Shown: positions 32,885-40,820 of the stretch, piece by piece | Position numbering within the stretch: the first letter of the stretch is position 1 | Layout: every line of letters begins with the position of its first letter | Assembly (NCBI GenBank): GCA_947446645.1 | Contig: CANFHA010000025.1 | Coordinates: 1 to 54,372 of the forward strand | Origin: Chitinophagaceae bacterium | GTDB lineage: Bacteria > Bacteroidota > Bacteroidia > Chitinophagales > Chitinophagaceae | Direction of reading: 5' to 3' | Length of the DNA: 54,372 nucleotides | Position numbers and translations under genes: made by a program | Notes under the pieces: generated by a model | The model's database searches: none | Seen by the model: the letters and a program-made list of their open reading frames with translations, nothing else | What the model was told of the DNA's origin: nothing

Positions 32885-34450
32885 ATGCGTAGTCTTCGAT
32901 TTGTATTATTACCGGCCCTGATACTGGCCGCTCGCTCTGTATCAGCTCAGGATGTTGCCGGCGCTTATAATTTTTCTAACCTTACCGTGCAAGGTACGGC
33001 AAGGTCTATGGGGTTTGGCAATGCGCTTGGCTCGGTAGGCGGCGACTTCAGCTCATTGAGCGTTAATCCTGCGGGGCTGGGAATATATCGTAGCTCTGAA
33101 TTCACCTTTACACCATCATTGCGCATAAACAGTGCGAGCAGCAACTATGCAGGTAGCAATACACTGGATAATAATACCCATTTCAACATCAATAATTTTG
33201 GCTTGGTATTCACAAGTGCGCCTAAGGGTAAGCGATATGAACGCCGCAGCTGGAAGGCTGTTTCTTTTGCAATTGGGATGAACCGTGTAGCCGATTTCAA
33301 CCGGCAATATAATTACCAGGGTGTCAACAAGACCAGCTCAGGATCACAGGCATTTGAATCGGATGCGAATATGAATCCGGGCAACGCCAATTTGTCCAAT
33401 CCTAACAGCTCGCTAGGGTATATGGGTTATAGCTCTTACCTCCTGAACCAGGATCCGGTATCTGGCAGTTTTTATTCCATTGTTCCATTTGCAGGTGGCG
33501 TCAACCAGTTGAAAAGTGTGCGTGAAAATGGAGGCATAAATGAATATACCATATCGCTGGGCGGCAACTATAAAGAGAAGCTGATGCTCGGTATAACAAT
33601 TGGCATACCGGGAGTAAACTATCATCGTTACTACTACTACTCAGAATCTCTATCCAGCGACAATAACAGCAATAATCCATATGGTTTTCAATCGTTCAAT
33701 TACAACCAATCAGTGGATATAACGGGTGTTGGTATAAACGCGAAGATCGGCGCCATATACAAGTTCAGCGACTTCTTTCGCATAGGTACAGCGTTTCATT
33801 CACCCACTTATTATTCGCTATCAGATTACTCGAGTCCGGGCATTACCACTGTGCATAATGACAGCCTTGTAGAGCTTAGCGGCGACAATGGTTACCTGCC
33901 TACCAATCAGTTTGACTATCACCTTAATACACCGTGGAAGGGATTGATAAGCGCTACCTTTATTATTAAGAAGTTCGGCTTTATTACTGCAGACTACGAG
34001 TATGTAGATTATAAGTCTATGCGCTATACTTACCCTAATGGTTTTGAGCCGGAAGAGAATGCAATGAATCAGGAGATTAAGAAATCTTTCCAGGGCGTAT
34101 CTAACTTCAGGCTGGGTGCAGAGGCAAGGATAAAAAAAGTGTTTATGGTGCGCATAGGCGGCGGTTATTATGGCAATGCGTACACAGGGTATGGAGAAGC
34201 AAACAATCTAAGCTATACCACGCAGCGCATAGATATCAACGGTGGCCTTGGGTTTCACTTCAGGCATTTCTTTACAGATCTTGGGTTTGTGCATAGTATG
34301 TACCAGGGCATGCAGCAGCCATACAGCATAGTTTATAACGATGGCAGTGGTCGCAACTATGTATGGTCCGGTGCGCCGGTAGCAGTGCCTAAGGCCAAAA
34401 TCGATTACAGCCTTAATAACGTGGCCCTAACAGTAGGGGTGAAGTTTTAA
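32885..34450 (+). CDS. FadL/OmpP1-family outer membrane transporter
   Basis: A 521-residue outer membrane barrel with a signal peptide (1-22, ending VSAQ). The N-terminal hatch region GTARSMGFGNALGSVGGDFSS then SVNPAGLGIYRSSEF is the FadL/TodX/OMPP1 signature (NPAGLA-type motif), followed by alternating aromatic beta strands to a C-terminal VALTVGVKF ending in Phe. FadL proteins import hydrophobic compounds such as long-chain fatty acids. In Bacteroidota related proteins are often called hemin receptors. The true substrate here is unknown. It lies 3 kb from fadD, which would fit fatty-acid uptake. Confidence 0.88.
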   Translation: MRSLRFVLLPALILAARSVSAQDVAGAYNFSNLTVQGTARSMGFGNALGSVGGDFSSLSVNPAGLGIYRSSEFTFTPSLRINSASSNYAGSNTLDNNTHFNINNFGLVFTSAPKGKRYERRSWKAVSFAIGMNRVADFNRQYNYQGVNKTSSGSQAFESDANMNPGNANLSNPNSSLGYMGYSSYLLNQDPVSGSFYSIVPFAGGVNQLKSVRENGGINEYTISLGGNYKEKLMLGITIGIPGVNYHRYYYYSESLSSDNNSNNPYGFQSFNYNQSVDITGVGINAKIGAIYKFSDFFRIGTAFHSPTYYSLSDYSSPGITTVHNDSLVELSGDNGYLPTNQFDYHLNTPWKGLISATFIIKKFGFITADYEYVDYKSMRYTYPNGFEPEENAMNQEIKKSFQGVSNFRLGAEARIKKVFMVRIGGGYYGNAYTGYGEANNLSYTTQRIDINGGLGFHFRHFFTDLGFVHSMYQGMQQPYSIVYNDGSGRNYVWSGAPVAVPKAKIDYSLNNVALTVGVKF

Positions 34451-34459
34451 GTTAAAAGG

Positions 34460-34545
34460 CAAAAGTGAAAACCTGGAGGTTCGTGAGGTGAATAATTTGT
34501 GTTGCATATCGCCAAATACTTTTGGGTTTTGACTTTTCACTTTTG
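34460..34545. repeat. 12-bp inverted repeat flanking the FadL-ruvX gap
   Basis: CAAAAGTGAAAA (34460-34471) is exactly reversed at 34534-34545, where it covers the ruvX stop codon. The arms could form a weak long hairpin acting as a terminator for both convergent genes. Confidence 0.55.
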
Positions 34546-34953
34546 AATTGATAAAAGGTACTCCTGCAGCATCATTACAGCGCTCACGGTATCTATGAGC
34601 TCTTTTTTCTCCCTGTCTTTTTTCTTAAGTCCCATTTCTGAAATAGCCTGGGACGCCATTTTTGAAGTCATCCGTTCATCTACTTTCTCCACTGGTATGA
34701 GTGGAAATACATTGGCGAATTTGCCAATAAATTTTTCTACCAATGGTGTAGCGTGAGTAGGGGAGTCATCCATATTCAACGGATAGCCGATGATCATTTT
34801 CTCAACCGGTTCCTTTGCTATGTATTTTTTCAGATAGCCGATGAGCTCATTGGAATCCACAGTGTCGATAGCTGTAGCAATAATTTGTAAAGGATCGCTG
34901 ACAGCGATGCCGGTGCGTTTCTTTCCGTAGTCTAGTGCGATGATTCGGGCCAT
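34537..34953 (-). CDS. ruvX: RuvX/YqgF-type pre-16S rRNA nuclease
   Basis: A 138-residue RNase H-like fold protein of the YqgF/RuvX family, which processes the 5' end of 16S rRNA and was first named as a Holliday junction resolvase. The motif IIALDYGKKRTGIAVSDPL carries the catalytic Asp8. MIIGYPLNMDDSPT and KVDERMTSKMASQAI follow, with a C-terminal DTVSAVMMLQEYL. The length is normal. Confidence 0.94.
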   Translation of the reverse strand: MARIIALDYGKKRTGIAVSDPLQIIATAIDTVDSNELIGYLKKYIAKEPVEKMIIGYPLNMDDSPTHATPLVEKFIGKFANVFPLIPVEKVDERMTSKMASQAISEMGLKKKDREKKELIDTVSAVMMLQEYLLSIQK

Positions 34954-35262
34954 AATTTAGTTTTAAATTTAGTTTCAACCGTGCCCTAAAATATGAGGGC
35001 CGCGCAACACTTCCCCTCTTGAGAGGGGCTAGGGGTGTGTTCTTAATTGGCACTTATTTTCTAGTTTAACGCACCTTATTAATCAGATAATTTTTTTGAT
35101 GTTACTTTATACAGCCCATTTAATAACCAGATAATTGTTGCACAAAAAAATCCCTACACCGATGGATATTGCAATTCTATGATTAAAAGCATCTATTGAA
35201 TGGTCAGTGCGGCTTATTTGTAGTTCTCCTCCACAGTAATAAATAGAGAGGTACGTTCAACA
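34954..35262. other. 309-bp gene-free gap between ruvX and dnaG
   Basis: No coding frame is supported. A CCCCTCT-TG-AGAGGGG palindrome bounded by ACAC/TGTGT (35007-35040) resembles the arms of the repeat at 9712-9919. The rest is AT-rich. Both flanking genes are on the minus strand, so the ruvX promoter should lie here. Confidence 0.65.
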
Positions 35263-37203
35263 CTATTTACCCTTCATTGACTTAAACACCACTGTGCTAT
35301 GTTTCTTTAAAATTTCCTTCTCCATCTTCCTTAGCTCCAGAAATTTTTCCATGTAAACCTTTAGCGTTATAGGGTCTGTTTCTTTGTTTAGCTTAGTCGT
35401 AAGTTGGTCCTGTATTATCAGTATTTTCTTAAGCTCAAAATAGGAGAGGGTGCTGTCTACGTCATTCAAATAAACTACAGTGCCGGGTGGTTGTTCTATG
35501 CCGTATTTTTCTTTCCATTTTGTACTTATTTCCTGGCGCGGGTGCAGTATGGACGCCATCTTATTTCTTATCTCCTGGTCAGGATAATTAATGAAAAAAT
35601 GCAGTTCCGGTGTAGAACCAAAATGCTTGTAGTGATCCATGTATTCCTGGAACAGCCGGTGTACAAGCGGATCCTGGAGCAGGTCTGCATCAACTCTGCT
35701 CTCTATAAGGTTCGCGACGCTGTCAAACCCTTCGTAAGGTTCGTGGCCGTACTCTATCAATACTCTTAATAGCTGCCACTCATGTTGGTCTTCAGCGGGA
35801 GCTGCATTTATTTCCGGTTCATTAGGCAGATTCAGCGTTTCAGGATGGGGTAGTACCTCTTCCTTGCGCTGGTGCTTCTGGTCGTTCTCTACCCGGTCGC
35901 GAATGTATTTATTTACCAGGTTTATCAGTCCGGCTTCATCTACGTCCAGCTTCCGTGCCGCTTCCCTCGTGTAGTGGTTTTGTAGTGAGAAATCTTCGGC
36001 CTTGTTGATGCGCGATATGCTTTCTGCTATTTCGTTTACCAGCTTTGAGCGCTTTACCGGATCTGTGCCGGCATCGTTAAGCCCCACCTGCAAACGGAAT
36101 CCAATCACATCCTGCTTGTGCTCTTTTACATACTCGTGAAAACGCGCTGCGCCAGACTTCTGTACGAAGCTATCAGGATCTTCTCCTTCTGGTAGTAGAA
36201 CAAGCTGAACGTTGAAACTCTGCGACAGTGCCATGTCAAGACCACGCAGCGCGGCTTTGATGCCGGCAGCATCGCCATCATACAGTATAGTAAGGTTTTT
36301 TGTGAGCTGACCTATAAGGCGCAGCTGATCTTCGGTAAGCGATGTGCCGCTGCTGGACACTACATTTTCCACCCCGCCCTGGTGCAGCGATATTACATCG
36401 GTATACCCTTCCACAAGCAGGCATTCGTCTTGCTTGCTAATCGCCTGGCGGCTTTGGTACATACCATAGAGCACCTTGCTCTTGCTGTATATTTCGTTCT
36501 CCGGAGAGTTAATGTATTTAGGCGCTTTTTCATTGCTTTTCAGAATGCGCGCACCAAAGCCGAGTATGCGCCCCGTCATGCTCTGGATAGGGAAAATAAC
36601 ACGGCCACGATACACGTCGTAAAGCATACCGTTGCGGTTCTTCACCAGTCCGGCGCGCTCCAGCATTTCGGCTTTGTATCCCTTGTTTGCGGCATTCCGG
36701 TAGAAAGCATCTCCACCGTCAGGATTATAGCCCAGGCGGAAGCGCTCTATAATGTCCTTCCGGAAACCGCGTTGCTTAAAGTAGGACATGCCTATTAGCT
36801 GTCCTTCTTCAGAGTTGAGCAGCGCATCGTGAAAATAAGTGGCGGTGAACTCGTTGAGTATGCGCAGCCCTTCTTCTGCGAGCTGCTGCTGTTGTTGCTC
36901 AGGCGTACGTTCGGTTTCCTGGATCGTGATCTTATAAAAATCTGCCAGCCACCTTATGGACTCTGGATAAGTGAGTTTCTCATGATCCTGTACAAATGTG
37001 ACTACATTACCCGCTTTACCGCATCCAAAGCACTTATAAATTCCCTTCGCCGGCGATACATTGAACGAGGGTGTTTTTTCATTATGAAATGGGCAGTTGG
37101 CAATGTAGTTGGTGCCTCTTTTTTTCAGGCGCACAAACTGCCCCACCACATCCACAATATCGGCGCGATTCATTACTTCCTGTACAGAGGCGGGGGAGAT
37201 CAT
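35263..37203 (-). CDS. dnaG: DNA primase
   Basis: A 646-residue primase making RNA primers for replication. The zinc-binding domain has CPFH (Cys37, His40) and CFGC (Cys58, Cys61). The catalytic core holds LGYNPDG and RVIFPI. The TOPRIM fold includes LLVEGYTDV with Glu265 and ILYDGDAAG with Asp309 and Asp311. A C-terminal helical region (about 450-646) would contact the DnaB helicase. The ATG at 37203 is preceded by a TATCTTCG box four bases away, so the message may be leaderless. Length is normal. Confidence 0.97.
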   Translation of the reverse strand: MISPASVQEVMNRADIVDVVGQFVRLKKRGTNYIANCPFHNEKTPSFNVSPAKGIYKCFGCGKAGNVVTFVQDHEKLTYPESIRWLADFYKITIQETERTPEQQQQQLAEEGLRILNEFTATYFHDALLNSEEGQLIGMSYFKQRGFRKDIIERFRLGYNPDGGDAFYRNAANKGYKAEMLERAGLVKNRNGMLYDVYRGRVIFPIQSMTGRILGFGARILKSNEKAPKYINSPENEIYSKSKVLYGMYQSRQAISKQDECLLVEGYTDVISLHQGGVENVVSSSGTSLTEDQLRLIGQLTKNLTILYDGDAAGIKAALRGLDMALSQSFNVQLVLLPEGEDPDSFVQKSGAARFHEYVKEHKQDVIGFRLQVGLNDAGTDPVKRSKLVNEIAESISRINKAEDFSLQNHYTREAARKLDVDEAGLINLVNKYIRDRVENDQKHQRKEEVLPHPETLNLPNEPEINAAPAEDQHEWQLLRVLIEYGHEPYEGFDSVANLIESRVDADLLQDPLVHRLFQEYMDHYKHFGSTPELHFFINYPDQEIRNKMASILHPRQEISTKWKEKYGIEQPPGTVVYLNDVDSTLSYFELKKILIIQDQLTTKLNKETDPITLKVYMEKFLELRKMEKEILKKHSTVVFKSMKGK

Positions 37204-37207
37204 GGCG

Positions 37208-37215
37208 CGAAGATA
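37208..37215 (-). promoter_or_regulatory. dnaG -7 box, nearly leaderless
   Basis: On the minus strand TATCTTCG (one mismatch to TAnnTTTG) stands four bases before the ATG, the same spacing as at rdgB. Confidence 0.45.
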
Positions 37216-37310
37216 AGATATTGGGAAATGGCTTGCTAGGGCTCTTTAAAACTAACCCTTGCACACTTAAGCCGGATAAATCAATTTTTTGTTCTGCAGT
37301 GCTGTATGGT

Positions 37311-37343
37311 CAAAAAAAAGTAATGGCCACAATGGGCCATTAC
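37311..37343 (-). terminator. Terminator after the small acidic gene
   Basis: On the minus strand GTAATGGCC pairs with GGCCATTAC around a 6-nt loop and is followed by eight T. Confidence 0.88.
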
Positions 37344-37373
37344 CGGTATTCAATTTTTTCAATGGGGCGCCGC

Positions 37374-37541
37374 TTATGCTTCGTCACTTTCATCTTCCTG
37401 TTCTTCATCGAGTTCTTCATCGTCTTCGTCGAGAAAGTCTTCTTCTTCGCCTTCCAGGGGCAGGTCCTGTTCTTCGTTATCTTGCCCGGGGTTTTCTGAG
37501 GTTGGGCGTGGCAATTCTTCTTCGTTGAATGAGCTTTCCAT
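37374..37541 (-). CDS. 55-residue highly acidic protein
   Basis: ATG at 37541 to TAA at 37374-37376. The protein starts MESSFNEEELPRPTSENP and becomes a nearly pure Asp/Glu tail (EEEDFLDEDDEELDEEQEDE). A perfect terminator follows its stop by about 30 bp on the same strand, which supports a separate transcription unit. Neither a hydrophobic core nor a known domain is visible. It may be intrinsically disordered, for example a nucleic-acid mimic, chaperone tail or metal buffer, but no function can be read. It sits upstream of dnaG with its own terminator between them. Confidence 0.65.
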   Translation of the reverse strand: MESSFNEEELPRPTSENPGQDNEEQDLPLEGEEEDFLDEDDEELDEEQEDESDEA

Positions 37542-37658
37542 GATCGTATGTTTTATGGTGAAATTGTATTCTATGGGCCACTAATATTGTGCCAACTGCA
37601 GCAGAACATTAGTTAATTATTCCGCCGGGGAGGTTAACTTTACTGATAATTACCCGGT

Positions 37659-37988
37659 ATGAATATAGAGGAAATCAGAACCTACTGTTTGTCAAAGCCT
37701 GATGTGGAAGAAGGATTCCCGTTTGGCGAGGAAACACTGGTATTTAAAGTGAATGGCAAGATATTCCTGCTTGTCAGCCTGGATAGCCAGCCATTGCAGT
37801 TTAATGCCAAGTGCGACCCTGAGAAAGCTATAGAACTGCGTGACGAATATGAGAGCATTATACCAGGGTATCACATGAATAAGAAGCACTGGAATACAGT
37901 CATTGTGGACAAAAAACTGAGTAAAAAACTATTGAAAGAGCTGATAGATCATTCGTACGATCTTGTTTATAAACCTAAGAAAAAATGA
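37659..37988 (+). CDS. MmcQ/YjbR-family protein
   Basis: A 109-residue double-wing fold protein. It opens MNIEEIRTYCLSKPDVEEGF with FGEETLVFKVNGKIFLLVSL, continues with PLQFNAKCDPEKAIELRDEY and GYHMNKKHWNTV, and ends with a helical HSYDLVYKPKKK. These blocks define the MmcQ/YjbR family, which has a DNA-binding-like fold but no established reaction. Its stop overlaps the start of the next gene (ATGA), so the two are translationally coupled. Confidence 0.92.
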   Translation: MNIEEIRTYCLSKPDVEEGFPFGEETLVFKVNGKIFLLVSLDSQPLQFNAKCDPEKAIELRDEYESIIPGYHMNKKHWNTVIVDKKLSKKLLKELIDHSYDLVYKPKKK

Positions 37989-38656
37989 AGATGAAAGTAC
38001 TGCTGATCTGCGCCTTTATAGTCCTTGCTGCATTGCACCCCGAAAATGGCTTTTCGCAAGTGAGTATTCCTTTTGCTTTTTCTTCGGAGGAAGATAACCG
38101 GCTTATAAAAGAGACCGACTCCTTTAAGTACTATGTGGCAACAGGCGATACAACCAAAGTTGTTTGCATTGATGACGAAGGCGCTTACTATAAGTTGCTT
38201 AGCAAGGACGGCAAGGTGCTGACAGAGGGCGCGTTTGTGATGGATGGTGAGAAATACCTCCAACAGGGCAGATGGACCGAACATTATGCCAGTGGAAAAG
38301 TAAAGCTGCAAGGCAGCTTTCTAAGAAGCAAGCCTGTAGGCACCTGGCAGGAATATTACAGTAATGGTAAAATCAAAACTTTGAGCAACTATGCATTGAT
38401 CAACGATGCGCAGAACAGCCGCAAATCCTGCCTTTCGGGGAGCTATGAGGAGTATTATCAGAGTGGTAAGCTGAAAGTAAGCGGCTTTTATGCAGCTGTA
38501 GCAACAGCCAAGAGTGATACTATTGATGTAGAGGACCCGGTAACAGGGGAAAAGAAAAGTGTTATAACTCGCAGCGCTTTATACCGGCCTGAAAAGGCCG
38601 GCCTATGGGAACACTATGATGAGAACGGAGAGATCGAAAAGAAAGAAGAGCTCTAG
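37985..38656 (+). CDS. Secreted MORN-like (YwqK-type) repeat protein
   Basis: A 223-residue protein with a signal peptide (1-22, ending GFSQ). Three or four antitoxin-YwqK/MORN-variant repeats are seen: GRWTEHYASGKVKLQGSF, GTWQEYYSNGKIKTLSNY, GSYEEYYQSGKLKVSGFY and GLWEHYDENGEIEKKEEL. Such repeats form a beta-meander of unknown ligand. It overlaps the MmcQ gene by 4 bp, and its 3' end overlaps the convergent CsbD-like gene by 4 bp. Confidence 0.86.
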   Translation: MKMKVLLICAFIVLAALHPENGFSQVSIPFAFSSEEDNRLIKETDSFKYYVATGDTTKVVCIDDEGAYYKLLSKDGKVLTEGAFVMDGEKYLQQGRWTEHYASGKVKLQGSFLRSKPVGTWQEYYSNGKIKTLSNYALINDAQNSRKSCLSGSYEEYYQSGKLKVSGFYAAVATAKSDTIDVEDPVTGEKKSVITRSALYRPEKAGLWEHYDENGEIEKKEEL

Positions 38657-38841
38657 CCCATCAGGCTAAGCCATTCTTTGATTTCGTTATTATTCTTTCC
38701 CAGCTTTTCCTGCAGGCGATGCAGTAGCTCTACCTCCTGGCCTATCTGGTACACAAGGTCGCTATCACTTATGTGTGGATATTGTTCTTTTATCCTGCTC
38801 CTGATCTCAGGCCATTTTTCCCGCATTGCTTTGGTATCCAT
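38653..38841 (-). CDS. CsbD-like small protein
   Basis: A 62-residue protein whose pattern KWPEIRSRIKEQYPHISDSD followed by LLHRLQEKLGKNNNEIKEWL matches the Bacteroidota CsbD-like family (usually KWNEIKGKIKQKW...LGRLQKKLGKTKEE). CsbD proteins are stress-induced in other phyla, but their action is unknown. This copy lacks the usual Gly-Lys spacing in the first motif and is more diverged than typical ones. Confidence 0.75.
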   Translation of the reverse strand: MDTKAMREKWPEIRSRIKEQYPHISDSDLVYQIGQEVELLHRLQEKLGKNNNEIKEWLSLMG

Positions 38842-38897
38842 AATTGCTGTGTTTACTGTTGATACTAAAAAAGTTATGCCACCGTTACGTTTAAGCC

Positions 38898-38905
38898 TAT
38901 TTTTG
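38898..38905 (+). promoter_or_regulatory. -7 box of the PorT-like gene
   Basis: TATTTTTG fits TAnnTTTG and ends 8 nt before the ATG at 38914. Later Met codons at 38920 and 38923 would allow a slightly longer leader. Confidence 0.55.
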
Positions 38906-38913
38906 TATACTGA

Positions 38914-39579
38914 ATGTTTATGATGCGCATCCTATTGGCCGGTTTATATCTTTTGCTTTTCGCCTCACTGCCTGTAAGCGGGCAGATCAGCTTTTTCGGA
39001 GAAGAGCCAAAAGTATTTACCGGCGGGCTTTTGCTGGGTTTGAATTTTACGCAGGTAGACGGAGATACTTACTATGGCTATCATAAAGTAGGGCTTAATG
39101 TTGGCGGAATTGTTTATGTTCATTTTACAAAATCATTCAGCGCAAGCATGGAGCTGCTGTATACACAGAAGGGCAGCAGGGGAGAGGCTATAATAGAGTC
39201 ACCGGCCATAGGTACCTATGTAACTAAGTATTTTATGAATCTGAACTATGTGGAAGTGCCTGTGCTGCTGCACTACACTATTCACAGGTATGATATTGAA
39301 GCCGGCGTTTCTTACGGCTACCTGGTCAAGTCTGACGAATGGGTGCTGGCAGACCAGCCGGTGAATATAGATCCGGTAGCCAATGCATTTAATAAGACTG
39401 ATCTTGAATATGTTTTTGGGCTCAGTGCAAAACTGTACAAAAATCTCTATGCTAATGCCCGCTTCCAGTATTCTGTGGGTTCTGTAAGGCCACCAGAGCG
39501 GATCCCGTATCGCTATGGATATGGGAATGACGGCCAACAAAACAATATGGTCAGCCTGCGACTGATGTACCTGTTTTAA
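38914..39579 (+). CDS. PorT-like outer membrane beta-barrel protein
   Basis: A 221-residue protein with a signal peptide (cleavage near SGQIS, about residue 24) and alternating strands of an eight-stranded barrel: FTGGLLLGLNFTQVDGD, GLNVGGIVYVHFTKSFSASM, LLYTQKGSRGE, YVEVPVLLHYTIHRYDIEAG. It ends SLRLMYLF with a C-terminal Phe. This is the outer membrane beta-barrel (PorT/OmpW-like) domain, common in Bacteroidota. No specific role can be assigned. The start may be 38914, 38920 or 38923. The promoter box allows all three. Confidence 0.85.
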   Translation: MFMMRILLAGLYLLLFASLPVSGQISFFGEEPKVFTGGLLLGLNFTQVDGDTYYGYHKVGLNVGGIVYVHFTKSFSASMELLYTQKGSRGEAIIESPAIGTYVTKYFMNLNYVEVPVLLHYTIHRYDIEAGVSYGYLVKSDEWVLADQPVNIDPVANAFNKTDLEYVFGLSAKLYKNLYANARFQYSVGSVRPPERIPYRYGYGNDGQQNNMVSLRLMYLF

Positions 39580-39598
39580 GTTAACTACAGCTCAATAT

Positions 39599-40498
39599 CT
39601 ACTTCAGCTTATTTGCTATTTGTGTGAGCGCTTCCCTCTCCGGTTCAGAAAGATCTTTTGGTACGGTGATGATGACGCGTACGTATCCATCTCCGCGCTT
39701 TTCAGCATCTCCGTTTACCGGCATGCCCATTCCTTTCAGGCGAAAGACTTTGTTGCTGTCTGTGCCGGGTGGTATTTTTACATTCACTGTTTTATCTATG
39801 CCATGGGCGGCAAGGCTGCCGCCAAGTATAGCTGTAAACGCATCCAGCGGCTCATCGAAAAAGAGATCGTTGCCCTTTCGCTCAAAGCGTGGATCGGGCT
39901 CTATATGTATGGTGATAAACAGATCGCCTGAGGTGCCGCCATTCATGCCGGGACCGCCTTTTTCTTTCATCCTCAGTACCTGGCCTTCTTCTATGCCTGG
40001 CTTTAACTTCAGGTTCAGTTTCTGGTTAGTAAGGTTTACCTGCCGCGTAGTGCCATGAAAAGCTTCTGTTAGCGATATGGTCGTTTCTGCCTGGTAGTCT
40101 TCGCCCTTCATTTGTGATCGCCTGCCACCGCCACCTCTGCTTCTGCCAAAATTACCTCCTCCAAAAAACGATTCAAAGAAATCAGAGAACTGCCCCTCGT
40201 CACCGTCATAATATTGCTGCGATCTTTGCTTTCCTCCCCTGCGCTGGCCTCCCCCTGCACCGCCTTGTTGATAGGCGCCCCAGTTTTCGCCCATCTCGTC
40301 GTACTTCTTCCTCTTTTCGGGGTCGCTCAGTACGTCGTTTGCCTCGTTTACTTCTTTAAATTTTTCTTCAGCTTTTTTATCACCCTCGTTTTTATCAGGA
40401 TGGTATTTTACAGCAAGCTTGCGGTATGCCTTCTTAATATCATCCTGCGAAGCTTTTTTATCTACACCAAGTACTTTGTAGTAATCTTTGTAATCCAT
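39599..40498 (-). CDS. DnaJ-family co-chaperone, CbpA-like
   Basis: A 299-residue J-domain protein. The J domain (1-70) has [20 protein letters not shown] and the essential HPD motif in [11 protein letters not shown] Gly/Arg/Gln-rich linker (about 75-125) replaces the zinc-finger domain of true DnaJ. The C-terminal substrate-binding domains follow (about 130-299; [20 protein letters not shown], then [20 protein letters not shown]). The organisation is that of CbpA/curved-DNA-binding DnaJ paralogues, which stimulate DnaK. It is convergent with the PorT-like gene. Confidence 0.93.
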   Translation of the reverse strand: MDYKDYYKVLGVDKKASQDDIKKAYRKLAVKYHPDKNEGDKKAEEKFKEVNEANDVLSDPEKRKKYDEMGENWGAYQQGGAGGGQRRGGKQRSQQYYDGDEGQFSDFFESFFGGGNFGRSRGGGGRRSQMKGEDYQAETTISLTEAFHGTTRQVNLTNQKLNLKLKPGIEEGQVLRMKEKGGPGMNGGTSGDLFITIHIEPDPRFERKGNDLFFDEPLDAFTAILGGSLAAHGIDKTVNVKIPPGTDSNKVFRLKGMGMPVNGDAEKRGDGYVRVIITVPKDLSEPEREALTQIANKLK

Positions 40499-40802
40499 GT
40501 TGTCTAAAGTTACGAAAATTACGGAGCACTGCTATGCGTTTGCCTGAGTTGTGTTCGTGAATTTAACTTGTGGGGCTCAGAAGACCTACTTTAAATATGA
40601 TTTTATGACATGAACATCATATGTTGTTACATAAGTCTTCTTTACAATGGGAGAATTAAATGCAAGTTTATGCTCCGTTTGGACTATGCGGAGGCGTTCC
40701 TGATCAGGATCTGTTGGCAGATATTCTTGATCATATACTGCCATCATTGATATCTGTTCGTAACTACAATATCGCGGATAGACGTATTTTGGACATTTTT
40801 GT
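40499..40802. other. 304-bp gap without a supported gene
   Basis: It holds the dnaJ-like promoter region (minus strand, TAACTTTA near 40508) and an AACAT-CAT-ATGTT palindrome around 40612-40626. A 55-codon frame from 40660 runs into the next gene but is not convincing. Confidence 0.5.
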
Positions 40803-40810
40803 TATTTTTG
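40803..40810 (+). promoter_or_regulatory. -7 box deciding the start of the Lnb-domain gene
   Basis: TATTTTTG fits TAnnTTTG. The ATG at 40812 is only one base beyond the box and would lie upstream of the expected transcription start, so the ATG at 40821 should be the real start. Confidence 0.6.
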
Positions 40811-40820
40811 GATGCCAATT

